The notes under the pieces are model-generated. The model did no database searches. It was given only the letters and a program-made list of their open reading frames with translations, and was not told where the DNA came from. Shown here piece by piece: positions 24,934 through 37,075 of a DNA stretch of 64,000 bases (position 1 is the stretch's first letter; every line of letters starts with the position of its first letter). A program made the position numbers and the translations under genes. The stretch is from positions 1 to 64,000 of the forward strand of contig NW_023998540.1 in assembly GCF_014805625.2 (NCBI RefSeq), written 5' to 3'. Source of the stretch: Glossina fuscipes. Its lineage: Eukaryota; Arthropoda; Insecta; Diptera; Glossinidae.

Positions 24934-25503
24934 GTTCATATGAAAAAGCCTGAATTATTTTCGTGACCATCTCACGAATCTATACGGAAATACTTTTCAA
25001 ACAAACCCTACTAATCCAAATACAGCTTACACGAGTTATTTTCAAAAATTTTTTAAAGTTTAGTATGTTAACGAAAAATGGATAATGAAAAGCCTGCAAA
25101 TTTGAGACTATAGCGCGACCAAACTAGAAATTGTCGCGTAAATCTGTATAAAAAGTCGAACGAATTGAAATTGGGATTTTAGGAATTATTTTCGCCATTT
25201 TTTTTTTTTTTTTGGTACGGTTTAGCGGAATTCGAATTCGTTTGGTTTGCAAGGGATTTTTATACCGATTCAGGTGATGTGAGATAAATATACGCGAAAA
25301 TTTCTGGTTCGGACGCGCTAGAGTCTCAAATTCGAGTGTTTTTCCATACGCGTTGCTTACTAACATACGACATACAAATGTCCAAACATTGTTAAAGACA
25401 GCTCCTGAAAGGAAAGTTTGAATTCGTTGAGCTTATTTGAAAGGTATTTTCATATGGATTCATGACCTGTTCACAAAAATATTTTAGGTTTTTTCATATC
25501 TTC
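24934..25503. mobile_element. Foldback (long-inverted-repeat) element
   Basis: A left arm of ~200 bases (24934-25140) recurs in reverse complement at about 25285-25503. Left: GAAAAAGCCTGAATTATTTT; right, reversed: GAAAAAACCTAAAATATTTT. Left: AAATTTGAGACTATAGCGCG; right, reversed: GAATTTGAGACTCTAGCGCG. The arms are ~80% alike, flank a ~145-base spacer and encode nothing. A relative of one arm lies at 29085-29285. Confidence 0.7.
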
Positions 25504-28040
25504 ATTCCAAGTATGGTAGCATTTTAGAAATGTGCTCAATGTGAAGGTTATTTAAGCCTGAAACATGTTTTACCTGGCAGTCGAAAAGTTAATTATTTTT
25601 TGCAGTGAAAAAAGGAAAGAGTGTAATGTGTCGTTCAGATTGGCTGAGAAAACTTTTGCGTGCTCCATCTTACATAAGAATATATGAATGATGTTAGGAA
25701 GTTGAAGCCTCTAAACAATTTTTGTTTTCAAATTTTGACAAAAAATGCATATGAGTCAGTCATAAGGCAGCCACTTCAAGGAAAAGTAAGAAAAGACAAA
25801 TCGGACTAATTCTTAGGGGAAAGATGAGCTGTTAATGGGATGATAATTTAAGTACGTAAAAGATTATATTTTTGGACAGTTTACGATAAAATACATACAA
25901 ACTTATGTTTGCAGATCATCTCGTATAAGCAGCAGCAAACAAAAAGGGAAAGGAAAAGGAAGCTTCAGAGCCCCCATTCCTTTTTCTATTCTTGATCAGC
26001 ATCAAATTATGAATCGATTTAAGCATGTCAATCTCTCCGGGTATCTGTTGGTATAATGTGTGTGGTAAAGAATCTCCTGACCGCAAACTTGAAGCTATCA
26101 CCTTCAAATGCGGCAAAAACTTTGGAAGCTTTTGCAAGCAGGTTGGCATTGAAACGGAAACGAAACTATGGAAGGACACACCTACAATACTACATCTCTG
26201 TTTTTCAAAACAATGAAAAAATTGGATTTTCGCATATTACTCATGAACTACAACAAACAAATCCACAAAAACATCAACGTATAATCTATATGCGATGCTG
26301 TGGTACTTCTACAAAATGAGTTGCTATTTTAACTTTTCAGTCCTCAAGGGAGTCGCCGTATGACTCGCGCACAAAAAGTAGAAAATTGGACATGGAAAAA
26401 TGTAGCGAAGTATATTGTTTATAATGATCGAGCATAAATAAAGCCGTAAAGTACTGTAAAATAAGATGAAAGCCAAATATCATCTAAAAATTTATTAAAA
26501 AATCGAGATCGAGCCAAAAAAACAATAAAAACAGTTCGTGAAACAATGACAAAGGCATTCCTTTGAAGAGTTATGGTCTACTTATGCTTGCCGTAACTCA
26601 TCTTTCACCCAAACAACAATTTCATTTAAATATTCCCGATACTTTTTATTCGGAGAGTAAACTGTTACAATGTATCTAAATTAAAAATAAACCGCAATGT
26701 AAGATCACACAATGGCTGTTGACCTATGAATTTTCTTGGAAAACGCTCGTATACAGATATAAATTTTAATGATTTTGCAAAAAAAAAAATATTTACTTCT
26801 GCATAATAGCTTGGAATCTTTTAATTATCAGTTATATGATTTAACGCAATGACAAAAGAATTCACAATGACCTTGACACCTGTGTGCACGTCTATACCTA
26901 GATATATTACGTCAATAGCGTTGTCAGTTACTTACCGGTTCTAATTTTATAGCGACTCATTAGCTTTTACAGGGATTTATTATTAACAAATAATGAGATA
27001 ATGCATTTTTACAATTGGAAACATTTTATAACTGTACGTGTTAGAAAAACAAAAACAAAGAAAAAAAAAACAGGCACGAAGACTCTGGAGTCAACTTGCG
27101 TTTACAATTCCGTTAGCCTTCTGGTGAATACGCGGAAATAGTCGACACTTGTTTAAAATGCAAAATTTTTGTTGTATCTATGCGAACGGTTACGCTACAA
27201 GTATTTAAGGACTAATTTAAAGATCATCTACTGTTACCCTAAGAGTTGAGATGCCTACATAATTCAATGCATGGATCTGAACTTTTGCTTTCTAAGTATT
27301 TTGCTTACCACTAAAAATATTATTCCGTGTGATAGCGAGATTCCACTTCTGCAAGCCTTTAAGTCTTACAAAGGGGATGTTTTCAAAAGCTTTTAAAGTT
27401 CATTGAAACCTTGAACCGGATAATTACATACAAAATTTATTTTAGTTTCTCCTTTATTCCCTACTAATAATTTTGTAACCATAACTACAAAATTTGCCCG
27501 TTTCATTGCTATGACTAAAGTATATATAGAATGTTTAATAATTTCAAAGTTTAGAACACATATCGATCACACTACCGACAGCAGAAATATATCGGTGTTA
27601 ACAAAATTTCGTTCTTTACGCGAACTCACCGAGCACATCTGAGAAATAGGTAAAAATTTGGTACAGGAAAACACCTAGAATGTGTTCGATGCTTATGCAA
27701 GAGAATAAAACAAAAAAAAAGGAACATTGGAAAATCATGTTAATGAACGTTACATCTGTGTTAAATACTGTAGGAAAACCGCTTGCTGCTTCTAAGCTTC
27801 GTCGTGGTAACATAGGCAGTTGTTTACCTCCAGGACTACGAACAAACGTACAAAAATGGTTTTAAACTGCTATCATTTAACTACAAGTGCACAAATGATT
27901 TACGTCACGACAAATATGCTTAGGATATTTGCTAGCGGACTAGCAATAAGAAAGCTAATGAGATGATGTCTGCCGTGTTCGTTAAGCTTTCCGATAATAT
28001 TTACATCATTTCCAAACGAATGAAATCAAGCTAGCGCGTC
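25504..28040. other. Intergenic stretch, nothing recognised
   Basis: I see no gene and no clear member of the repeat families here. Short overlapping ORFs around 25916-26319 run on both strands without recognisable motifs. A 61-codon plus ORF at 27680-27865 is also unexplained. Confidence 0.45.
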
Positions 28041-28042
28041 GT

Positions 28043-28200
28043 TTAGTATGGCTGATTTACACAATCACAACAACAAGACTTTGTATTTAAATTTTCAAAA
28101 ATGCAAAAGACGCATTCTTTTAAGTGATCATCGTCGAAATCATAACCGCCGGGCATGCCTGTCAGATCAATTGGCTGTGAGACAGAAAATACCTGGCCTG
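28043..28200 (-). CDS. Candidate terminal exon, acidic Cys-rich peptide
   Basis: After a pyrimidine-rich tract and acceptor TTCGATTCAG (AG at 28201-28202), a frame with a 2-base lead reads GQVFSVSQPIDLTGMPGG, then YDFDDDHLKEC, then CIFENLNTKSCCCDC, and stops at 28043. Six Cys occur near the end, including CCC-x-C. Its phase does not match the donor at 30326, so it would need an intermediate exon or belongs to another gene. No family recognised. It may be chance. Confidence 0.22.
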
Positions 28201-29084
28201 CTGAATCGAAATAAATATGGAGCAAAAAACGTACAGAGACTATATTCTGTACACCCTATGCTTGCTTTAAGTGATTTGCAGTAGAAAAATTGCTGAAAAA
28301 ATAAATCAAACAGTTCACTCTATGAAGCCATTATTGGAGACGTGGGAAACGTCGATGAAGCATAGAAGCCGGTTATAGTAAATTAAATCAATCGTTGAAC
28401 ATTCTATTAAATATTCAAATTGTATAGCTTACGTTACGCTACGCTATATATAAGGCTGCGCCAATTCTTCCGAATACAGAAATAGAGGCAAATTTATTAC
28501 ATAAAGTAGGAATATACTGAAAGTATATGAAATTTAAAATTTTATTTTTATTATTACCATTATTATTAGTTTTTTGCTTTTAGGTACTTCCAGCCATAAA
28601 TCGTCGTTGCAAAGTTCAAAATATGAAATGAGGAAGCATATACACAAGTGGCGACGAGTAATAAAGAATATGAATATGTATAAAATGAATTAATTAAAAA
28701 TATGTAAAATGAAATTTTTAAAAGCGCACGATCCCGAGCAATAGATACTAGCGATATTTATCAATTGTTTTAGCTGAAAGCAAATCCAACGGCGAAAGGA
28801 ATACGAATGAAAATTCGAAAACGCGTTCTGTTATCAATATTAAATGAGGGTGGACATCCTCAGTGCAATAATTTATTGCCTAGATTAGCAAATTGTCAAA
28901 TTCAAGAGCTGCCTATTAGTAAAAAAAAAACCAAAGCCAATACCCCCCCAATCCCAAACCCGACGATCGACTGGTCGTACAATTTCTTATACCGGAACAA
29001 AACGTTCAAAATGACGTTTACTATTTTAACATAAATTAACTAATTATTAATTAATTAACATCGGCCAAATTAGAAAATGGCGCC

Positions 29085-29285
29085 TGTATTCACCTACATG
29101 ACGTGAAAGTACATAAAAATACCTTTCGAAGAGATTCAAAGTTTTCTTTCGAGTCATATTTTTAACAATTTTTTTAAGTTTGGTATGTTAGCAAAAAATG
29201 CCTATGGAAAAAGACCTAAATTTGACCCTATAGTCCGTTTGACCTTGGAGTCTCCAATTTGATAGGTTTTCCGACCATAGCACTA
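29085..29285 (+). repeat. Single arm related to the foldback element at 24934
   Basis: TTTTTTAAGTTTGGTATGTTAGC, AAATTTGACCCTATAG and flanking words line up with 24940-25130. I could not find a matching inverted arm to the right, so this looks like a solo or broken copy. Confidence 0.5.
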
Positions 29286-29629
29286 CCCTCTCAAGTATCT
29301 TAATTCTATCACTACTCAACAAAGTTCGATGAAGATCTTAACAGACCTCTGTTTAGAGGATTGGTACCTGCGAACTAAATTCGAATTTGTTTTTACACTC
29401 TTTGTCTATCGCACGGCATAGGAGCTTTTTGCTTTGAGACTGAAATGATACGTCTATTGTCGACTTTAAGACCTCAATTATCTACGTAGAAAAGACTATG
29501 TTGAAAGATAATACTATCTCCTGAGCATATTTCGCGATTCCAATTTGAGATAATATATATATGCAAACTTTTTAAAAAGAATTTCCAGGAGATATTAAAC
29601 AACTTCAATAACAATCAATTATCCGCGTG

Positions 29630-29840
29630 ATAAATGGAAACAATAGAAGTTTTCCCGCAGTTATTGAAACTAAGGAATGTAAAGGAAACGACACAGGAGT
29701 TAGTACATCTGTGGCAGCGTGGACTTCCGATATTAAATTTCTTTTCTTCATTATTTTTTCTTTTATTTATAGCCGATAACAGATTTAATATTTCAATTGC
29801 AACTATTACTATATTATCGTTTGCTACGTATTTTTAAAAA
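29630..29840. other. Overlapping unexplained ORFs on both strands
   Basis: The plus frame starts METIEVFPQLLKLRNVKETT and runs 67 codons. The minus frame (no Met, ~70 codons) includes SPRCHRCTNSC and FNNCGKTS. At most one can be real. Neither is recognised. Confidence 0.15.
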
Positions 29841-30326
29841 GAATCTATAATTTAATGACCAAACTTAATAAATGGTTGAAAATGGACTGACTTATTTGTA
29901 AGTTATTGGTACAATAAGTTTCATATTAATGGAACGGACCATTTTTTAGTTTCATACGTAGAAAAATTGCACGAAATTTACGAATTACAGTCAAAATATG
30001 AAATGATATGAAAAGTAATTTCCGCTCCAGGACGAACGTGTACTAGAAAAGAAGGTAATTTTGCAGTAAATGTAGTCTGACTGGCGTAGCGAATAAAGTA
30101 GAAGTTTGCAGAAAAGGTGTGGGAAGATGTGAATTATTGTGGAAAATTAGGTGAAATATAGCACGAAATACGGTACGTGACTGAAAAATACTGTATGTGC
30201 GGCATTATTCATCGATCCATCTTATAACGTAATTTACTTATTTCCTGTGTTGTAATTTACTTATTTCAATTCATTTCATTACAACATAATTTCATGTTGC
30301 AATCATACTCCGGAAGGATTACTTAC

Positions 30327-30481
30327 GAGGCAGTGTAAAATTTGAAATCTCTTTTTCCCTCACATATTTCCAAAGCCAGACAATCTCCACGTGCCGAGCG
30401 CTTTTCGACAATGCAACTAATTGTCGCACCCGTAGATAAAATCAAGAGAGATAATATTAAAAACATGGTAAAATTTTTCAT
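30327..30481 (-). CDS. Candidate first exon, secreted CLIP-like protein
   Basis: From the ATG at 30481 the frame reads MKNFTMFLILSLLILSTG, a textbook signal peptide, then ISCIVEKRSARGDCLALEIC. The Cys spacing C-x10-C-x5-C with Gly two before the second Cys fits the first half of an arthropod CLIP domain, found in proteases of melanisation and Toll activation. The exon ends ACTGCCTC|GTAAGT (donor 30321-30326), phase 2. The rest of the CLIP domain and any protease domain were not found downstream. It could be a short secreted peptide, a relic, or a gene with distant exons. Confidence 0.4.
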
Positions 30482-31186
30482 GAAGCCTTTTCTGCAATTA
30501 GATCCCGTTCTCATAAGAACGTTTCAAGCACATCGCGGTCAACTATTTGCATATTTAACTTAACTGATTACATATTTATGGTTCATTAAAAAGAAAAAAA
30601 AAACTGTAATTATTTGTAATTTTTGCCACAGAATTAACCTTGATAAACATAAAGATAATATAAAGTTTTTTCCTCCATCAAGATTTGGGTCTTCACTCAC
30701 TCACTGTAAACACCTAGCAAACACAACATTCTCGTTTCTGCCTCTAACTTCTTTTTAACTTAATTTGCTCAAAGAGATTTAAATGAGTCTTATTTTTACG
30801 TGGTTTAGATGCTCGGATTCAGAGACAACTAAATGAGAAGAGGGTCCAACAAAATTCAAACTAGGCGATTATTGCGGACGTTTGGTGTATCTGTGTGTCT
30901 ATACCAGTAAACTATTCACTGTCTTTACCCACTATTATTGATAACAGACACGCACAAGTTTCGTAATAATTTCCTAAATAGAATTCTGAACAAAATCTTG
31001 AACCATCTCGTTATTTACTTGTCTTTGCTCCTATACGATGCTTACAAGAGATTTATTTGTTTATTTAATATATGACTTAAGGGAAATGCAATTCTTTTAA
31101 AGAGCGCACTTTAATTGAGAAAAAGAGAACTTATTTACGTAAAACAGGTAAAAACTTTATGGTCGGGCAAGACTGCCGGTAAATAT

Positions 31187-31712
31187 CTTTCACCACTTCG
31201 CCTAATAACAATTCCTCATTTATTTTCGTGATAAAATACAAAAAATTATATTTCGTTTCATTTAGAAGCATTCTTTTCATTGGGCCACATATATGGGATC
31301 AGATACTGCGGCTTATTGAAATGCCAATTTATTATCATAGACCAATTTTTATTGCAAATATTAAAAATCGGATCTTTTTACCATAGAGATGGGTATAAAC
31401 AGAATTGAAGCTGTTTCCCATATAAAGAATTATTTTTTGTAGTCATGTGATGAGGAGGATCAAAAAATTCAGCCCACGTGTCAAGTTTCGTCAAAATATA
31501 TCGAACATTGTAACCTATTGCGTAAACACACTGATACGCTAGGCGCATCAGAGGGAGAGGCGGAGAGACAAACTTAAGTCAATTCAAAATATACATATGA
31601 AACGGATGTCGATATAATGAAAGAGGCGTCTAAAATCCTTACTTTTTTTTAACTGTTACGCCCATTCGCACGGACTTAATACATCCCTGTACTATAAGTG
31701 GTGGAAGCGTAG
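31187..31712 (+). repeat. TACCCTACACCAC-family element, shortened copy
   Basis: It begins TTCACCACTTCGCCTAAT, as in the 22795 copy, keeps the interior AAAATATATCGAACATTG, and ends CACGGACTTAATACATCCC with GTACTATAAGTGGTGGA. Confidence 0.6.
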
Positions 31713-32613
31713 ATTGGAATACTTCAAATTAATTATTAAAAAAATTATTTCCCAATAAATCATATTATTGCCCTTAATTATAATTAAGCGCTAATTTTTA
31801 AAAAACCTAATATTATTGTAATTCCCGGGCAGACGGACAGGGCTGAATTGTTGCGAAAATTTAAGTTCACTTCAAGAAAAATTCCTCCTAAAATTAATCT
31901 TTTTACTTAGGTAGAGACCTTAAAAGCCTTGCATTGCTCTTTTGTGTAAGCAGCCTTCCTTTCCCGTTTAATTCTCTATCGGGTAGAGATTAAATAACGA
32001 TCGATCAAAGACTGCTACCAAGTACTGCAAAGCCTTTGGCCTCAGTTTATGCGTGCATTTTAATTAATGAACTTGCACAAGCTGTGAAGCGAATGCACGT
32101 ACGTAGCGCCCAACGATTTACGAAGGCAGGCACTGAAGAAAGGAATATGCACCATTTCGTCGATTTAATGGTGCTGCAGATCGTCGTGCATAAGCTAATC
32201 TATGGAATTATCGCAAGATGGTTTGCCCAAGAAAAGTGCGGAGTATTTATTGCAATGGCTTCGTAACGCTGAAGCTAATGCCGATTAAAAAGATCTGGTT
32301 TGGTCGTCGATCACATACAACTAAAATGAGTACAGTGTCTTCGTCGCCGTACCGGTCACGTTCACCTGTACCCTATATGTCTTCACCGTGCCATGTTGAA
32401 GTATTTAAACAAATCATGCAGATTAGAAATCATTAACAGTTATTTTTAAGAGACATGTCTGAGACTCGTTGTACTGCAAAGTTAGTTCTCTCAATTATTT
32501 ATAAATAGCAAGAGAATTACTTCCAGTGACAATATGCATACTCTCGCCGTCTCAACGAAAACCATTCAGTATTGTTGGAAATTTTCCACTTCGTAGTTCA
32601 TGACGGAGACAGT

Positions 32614-32619
32614 TCAGTT
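32614..32619 (+). promoter_or_regulatory. Candidate initiator (TCAGTT) of the CoA-transferase gene
   Basis: TCAGTT matches the arthropod initiator consensus, lies ~107 bases before the ATG and has no nearby TATA box. Positional evidence only. Confidence 0.25.
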
Positions 32620-32720
32620 TATCAAAACCGAAGAAAAACAAAATAGAATTTTTTTTTTTTAAGCAAACTATTTGGATATGTGAGATATAGAACAGCTGCT
32701 ATTTAACCTCTTGGATAATA

Positions 32721-34028
32721 ATGCATATAAGAACATTAATTAGCCGCGAGTTATATGGGAAATCATCGTTTGCATTATTAAGATTGAGAGCCAAAACTTT
32801 TGCTACGGGTACCAATGCGTTAAACGTCACGGATTTACATCCACTCTGCGGCATAAGAATATTAGACTTAACGCGGATTGTAGCTGGACCTTATTGTACA
32901 ATGATTCTGGCCGATATGGGAGCAGAAGTGATTAAAATTGAACGTCCTTATGCCGGAGGCGATGAATCACGTAAATGGGGACCACCTTTTCTTAAGGGAA
33001 CCGCCGATTCTACATATTTTTTGGCATCTAATCGCAATAAAAAGAGCGCTTGCATTGACTTGAAAAAAGGTAAAAATATTATCTACGATCTGGTGAGAAA
33101 ATGCGATGTTCTGGTGGAAAATTATGTGCCCGGTAAATTAAATGAAATGGATTTAGGTTACGATCAGTTAAAGGTAATAAATCCTCAATTAATTTACTGT
33201 TCTATAACTGGTTATGGATCGCTAGGTCCGTATGCCAAGCGACCTGGCTATGATGTTATAGCGGCTTCGATGGGCGGTTTATTACACATTACCGGGGAAC
33301 GCGATGGACCACCAAGCAAAGTTGGTGTCGCAGTCACCGATGTAGCTACGGGACTCTACGCTCATGGTGCTATCTTAGCTGCACTGTTACAACGTGCACG
33401 TACCAAAAAAGGTCAAAAAATTGACGTTAATTTACTTTCTACTCAAGTCTCGATGTTAATTAATGCGGCGAGCAATTATCTGAACGCGGGACTTGAAGCG
33501 GAGCGTTGGGGTACCGCTCACTCAAGTATCGTACCGTATCAAAGTTTTAAAACGGCCAATGGATATCTTACTCTGGGTGCAGGCAGCGATCAACAATTCA
33601 AAGAGCTTTGTAATCTACTTAAAATTGAACACATCGCAGAAAATATAAAATTTAAAACTAATAAAGATCGAGTCAAAAATCGCCAAGAACTTGTTCAACA
33701 ACTAGAGCAAATATTCATTAAAGATACCTCACAAAACTGGATGACTTTATTTGCAAACTCTTCATTTCCGGTTGGTCCTGTTAATAGCCTAAAAGAACTC
33801 TTCGAAGATCAGCATATTCAATCTATAGATTTAGTAAAGTGTTTACCTCATCCTACAGCTGGCTCTATCAAAGTTGTCGGTCCGCCAGTGGTATTTAGTG
33901 AAGCGAAAAATGACGCTCGAACGGCCCCACCATTACTGGCTCAACATACAGAAGAAATTTTGAGTTCATTATTGGGTTACAATAAGCAAGAAATTTCCGA
34001 TTTAAAATCGAAAAAAATTATTGAATGA
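32721..34028 (+). CDS. SUGCT: Succinate--hydroxymethylglutarate CoA-transferase-like
   Basis: This intronless 435-residue frame is a family III CoA transferase (CaiB/BaiF type). Residues 1-35 (MHIRTLISRE…FATGTNALN) are basic and nearly without acid, like a mitochondrial presequence. The core begins LHPLCGIRILDLTRIVAGPY and continues MGAEVIKIERP, GGDESRKWGPPF and KRPGYDVIAASMGGLLHITG. Asp178 in PGYD matches the catalytic Asp that forms the acyl-aspartyl intermediate. In mammals SUGCT moves CoA from succinyl-CoA to glutarate or 3-hydroxymethylglutarate. Substrate here is inferred from overall likeness and length. No stops or frameshifts. Confidence 0.9.
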   Translation: MHIRTLISRELYGKSSFALLRLRAKTFATGTNALNVTDLHPLCGIRILDLTRIVAGPYCTMILADMGAEVIKIERPYAGGDESRKWGPPFLKGTADSTYFLASNRNKKSACIDLKKGKNIIYDLVRKCDVLVENYVPGKLNEMDLGYDQLKVINPQLIYCSITGYGSLGPYAKRPGYDVIAASMGGLLHITGERDGPPSKVGVAVTDVATGLYAHGAILAALLQRARTKKGQKIDVNLLSTQVSMLINAASNYLNAGLEAERWGTAHSSIVPYQSFKTANGYLTLGAGSDQQFKELCNLLKIEHIAENIKFKTNKDRVKNRQELVQQLEQIFIKDTSQNWMTLFANSSFPVGPVNSLKELFEDQHIQSIDLVKCLPHPTAGSIKVVGPPVVFSEAKNDARTAPPLLAQHTEEILSSLLGYNKQEISDLKSKKIIE

Positions 34029-34064
34029 TTATGCAGTAAAGTATATATAAATTTAAGGTGTAAA

Positions 34065-34070
34065 AATAAA
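34065..34070 (+). promoter_or_regulatory. SUGCT: Poly(A) signal of the CoA-transferase gene
   Basis: AATAAA lies 37 bases after the stop codon, implying a very short 3'UTR. Confidence 0.6.
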
Positions 34071-34579
34071 TATTTTTGTATGAAAATTTTGCAAACAAAT
34101 TTTAAATATTTATCGAATGAGCTTCAGAAATGAGCAAAAGGATAACTCAAAATAACTTGCGATTGGTAAAAGATATCGATTTTAAATTTTGTTAAAGTAT
34201 TAATAAAGGCTTAAAATCGACATGCTCACAATTATCGAAAGTAATGACGAATACTGCGAAATTGAAATTCATTTTGTTGATTTCAAGGTCAATGCGTCGC
34301 TAACTCTCGTAGGGATTTCTTTTAAATTTTGTTTGAAAAATTCATAAAAATAAACGAATCCATCACTTGGAAATTTACTTACTCGTCAAAACCATAATGG
34401 AAGCGTTGTTTAATAAAGTTAAAAATTGAATCCAAGACCTCCACTATTCCCGCAGCAGATATTTTATTTTATGGTAAACGCGTGTCGTGCATTGTGGTAT
34501 CAAAAAAAAGTTTATGCATTAAAAAGGCTTTCTATTACGAAAAATGCAAAAATCTCATAGAACTTACTGTTTTTGTTAC

Positions 34580-34602
34580 TGTTGTTGTTGTTGTTGTTGT
34601 TA
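34580..34602. repeat. (GTT)n microsatellite
   Basis: Seven consecutive GTT units. Confidence 0.9.
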
Positions 34603-35280
34603 TTGCAATAACAAAAAGAATATAAAAAAAAGTAACCAAAATGAAAATACTAACACACGTATGCGTATAAATAACGAATTGAATATAAATTTCGTAAAAC
34701 GATGCGAACTTCTACAACTGCCACAACTTTAGACTGCCACTGAAAATCAACAACTGATTGACTGGTTGGGGCTGGCTGACGTTGCTTAGTTTCGTTGGGT
34801 GGTTAGCATTTATGTGGGAAGAACGAACGCACACTGAGAAACAACAACATTCATATGCATGAACACAAACTTAAAAAGAACAAAAAAAAAAAAAAAACAA
34901 ACAAAAAATAAGTTGTCGGTGGTTTATAGTTTCTAAACAAATAGTCCAATTGAGGTGTCGACTTGAAACGAATCTTGTATAATCTCTACTTGTATGACCT
35001 GATATGCGAGTAATGTTTTCATAACTTTATGGTAATGAAGTGAACGCATTTTTAAAAACTGTATCTTGAGAAGCGTTTTTAAATCATTCTAACTACGCTT
35101 ATATAATTTTTAAGCAATTCATATAAGTTGGGAAATATCTTTCTATACTCGTTAGACTTAGCTATAAAAATAATCCCATAAGATTAACTAACGAAGAACG
35201 TGGCCAATTAATATTATCTACGATACATTGATTTCTATTTGCAAAAGTTAACGATTAAGCAGAAAAAAAAAAACTACTTT

Positions 35281-35425
35281 ACGTCTGAGTGGCCAAAGCA
35301 AAGGATCTTGACTATGATTATGAGTTCAAATCTCAAGTGCGGTAGAGTTTTTAATAGAGTCGATAGCCTTTGAATGCTAGTGCTTTAAGACTTTAATCTT
35401 ACAGTTTGTTGTTGTTGGGTAATGA
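35281..35425 (+). repeat. tRNA-derived SINE copy
   Basis: The head GTCTGAGTGGCCAAAGC (A-box) and GAGTTCAAATCTCAAG (B-box, 35322-35337) are followed by TGCGGTAGAGTTTTTAATAG and GTCGATAGCC, as in the copy at 6843-6970. It ends in a GTT-rich tail. Confidence 0.7.
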
Positions 35426-35945
35426 TGATAATAATGGTACTACCTTCCAAAACCATACCAAACGCAGAATTTTATGGTTTTACTCTTTGATATTTAACTA
35501 AAGGACCTTGAATATAAACAACCGGAGTTTGAAAAATTGAAGTGAGCAATTGAGGCTTCACGCTACCAACGACTATCTAACTTGACATTTTGAGATTAAC
35601 TTTACTCAGAGACTTGCTTTGAAATTGCAAATTTACCTAAAATTATCTATGTTCAGATGCATCCTAATGCCCCATGTACACTTATGCCTTATATATAATT
35701 TCAAAAAGCGAATGATTCTCAGTTAACCAATTATAGAGATACAATACAGTAATATACATATATAGAAAGTGAAATCATTGCCTTAAGTACTTATGCATGG
35801 CGTAATATTGCGAACGCTGTAAATGTTCCTAAAATGCAATAAAAATTTTTCCCTTTTTTTTTTTTTTGAGGAATTCTTTTAGAATTATTATAACAAAAAT
35901 CAAAACTAGCAAAAACATTGTAATCGGACAAGATCGATCATTGGA

Positions 35946-37075
35946 TACCCTAAGTCACTTTGCCTCGCACATTTATTCACTTGTTTCGGTAATGATATAT
36001 CAAAAATTTCATAATATTGTCCTGCAAGGAAATACTTTCATGAAAGCTCGCTTAGAGGAGGATGTCCAAGGCTTCACACGAGATCCATAATCCAAATTTA
36101 CCAATCTGAATTTATTTCTCAAAATTTTTCTTATTTTCCAGTTTCTGTAATGAAGAATTAGAAGCTAAACATATAGCTCACATAAGGGCATGATTTCCCT
36201 GATAATCCCTATATAAAATGAGGTCTAAAATTTAGACCTATGCGATCCAAATTCGGTATCGTTAATTTTTTTGCTGGATCAATTCCTCTATAAAATATTA
36301 AACCTTTTTATGGAGTGGGATCCAAGAAATAGATCCATGTGGTTCTAATTTGGTCCACTTGATTTTAAAGTCTATGTAATAATATGAAAATTTGCATCGT
36401 AAAACATTAACGATAAAGCCTTTTTGGCAAACAAGGTCTTACGTTTCCTGAGAATCCTGACAATTTTATGTTGACTCCTGCTGACTCCCTTGTCAGTTTT
36501 ATTATGAACCAAGTCTCACCATGAAATATTGAAAATTATACCTTTCTTTTGCCTGTCCGAACCAAAGCTTTCGCAACAATTTAGAAAGACAGAGCACTAT
36601 TACTAAGCGATTTTTGTCGAGAAATTTTGAAAATTGCAACTGTTTTACATATAACAGCTTTTCAAAATAAAGCGTTATATGGAGAGTTGTCGGAAAAGTG
36701 GACCGATCCGAACCATTTGCAAAAACATACGTCAGGTCATAGCACGTCAACGTACCAAAGACAAAAATTGCTACCTGTGGGTTGAACACAAAAAAGAAAA
36801 GACACACATCACACGAAAATTTAGATTTTAGGTGTGACAAAAGGTGGGCCTTTTTTTCCCTATTCGTGCAATAAGGTAACGCTAAGGAAGAAGTTAAGAA
36901 AGAAAAAGAGATAGGGAAGCGGCTATAGTCTTAGTGAGTCTATGGATGGACGCACGCACATAGACTTGGTACTCCCTATTTAACTATTCGCACGGATCCT
37001 TAAGCCCTTCTGAATACTATCGTCGTTCGCCCAAACTTAATACACTTTGCACCACAAGTAATCTACATTCTAAAT
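35946..37075 (+). repeat. TACCCT-family element, long copy
   Basis: It begins TACCCTAAGTCACTTTGCC. It shares TACTTTCATGAAAGCTCGC and other interior blocks with the 22795 copy and ends CCAAACTTAATACACTTTGC with ACCACAAGTA. Confidence 0.6.

Noticed and set aside
35281..35345. Functional tRNA gene
   Set aside because: A- and B-box words are present but the cloverleaf and acceptor stem are not. Body and tail repeat elsewhere, so it is a SINE.
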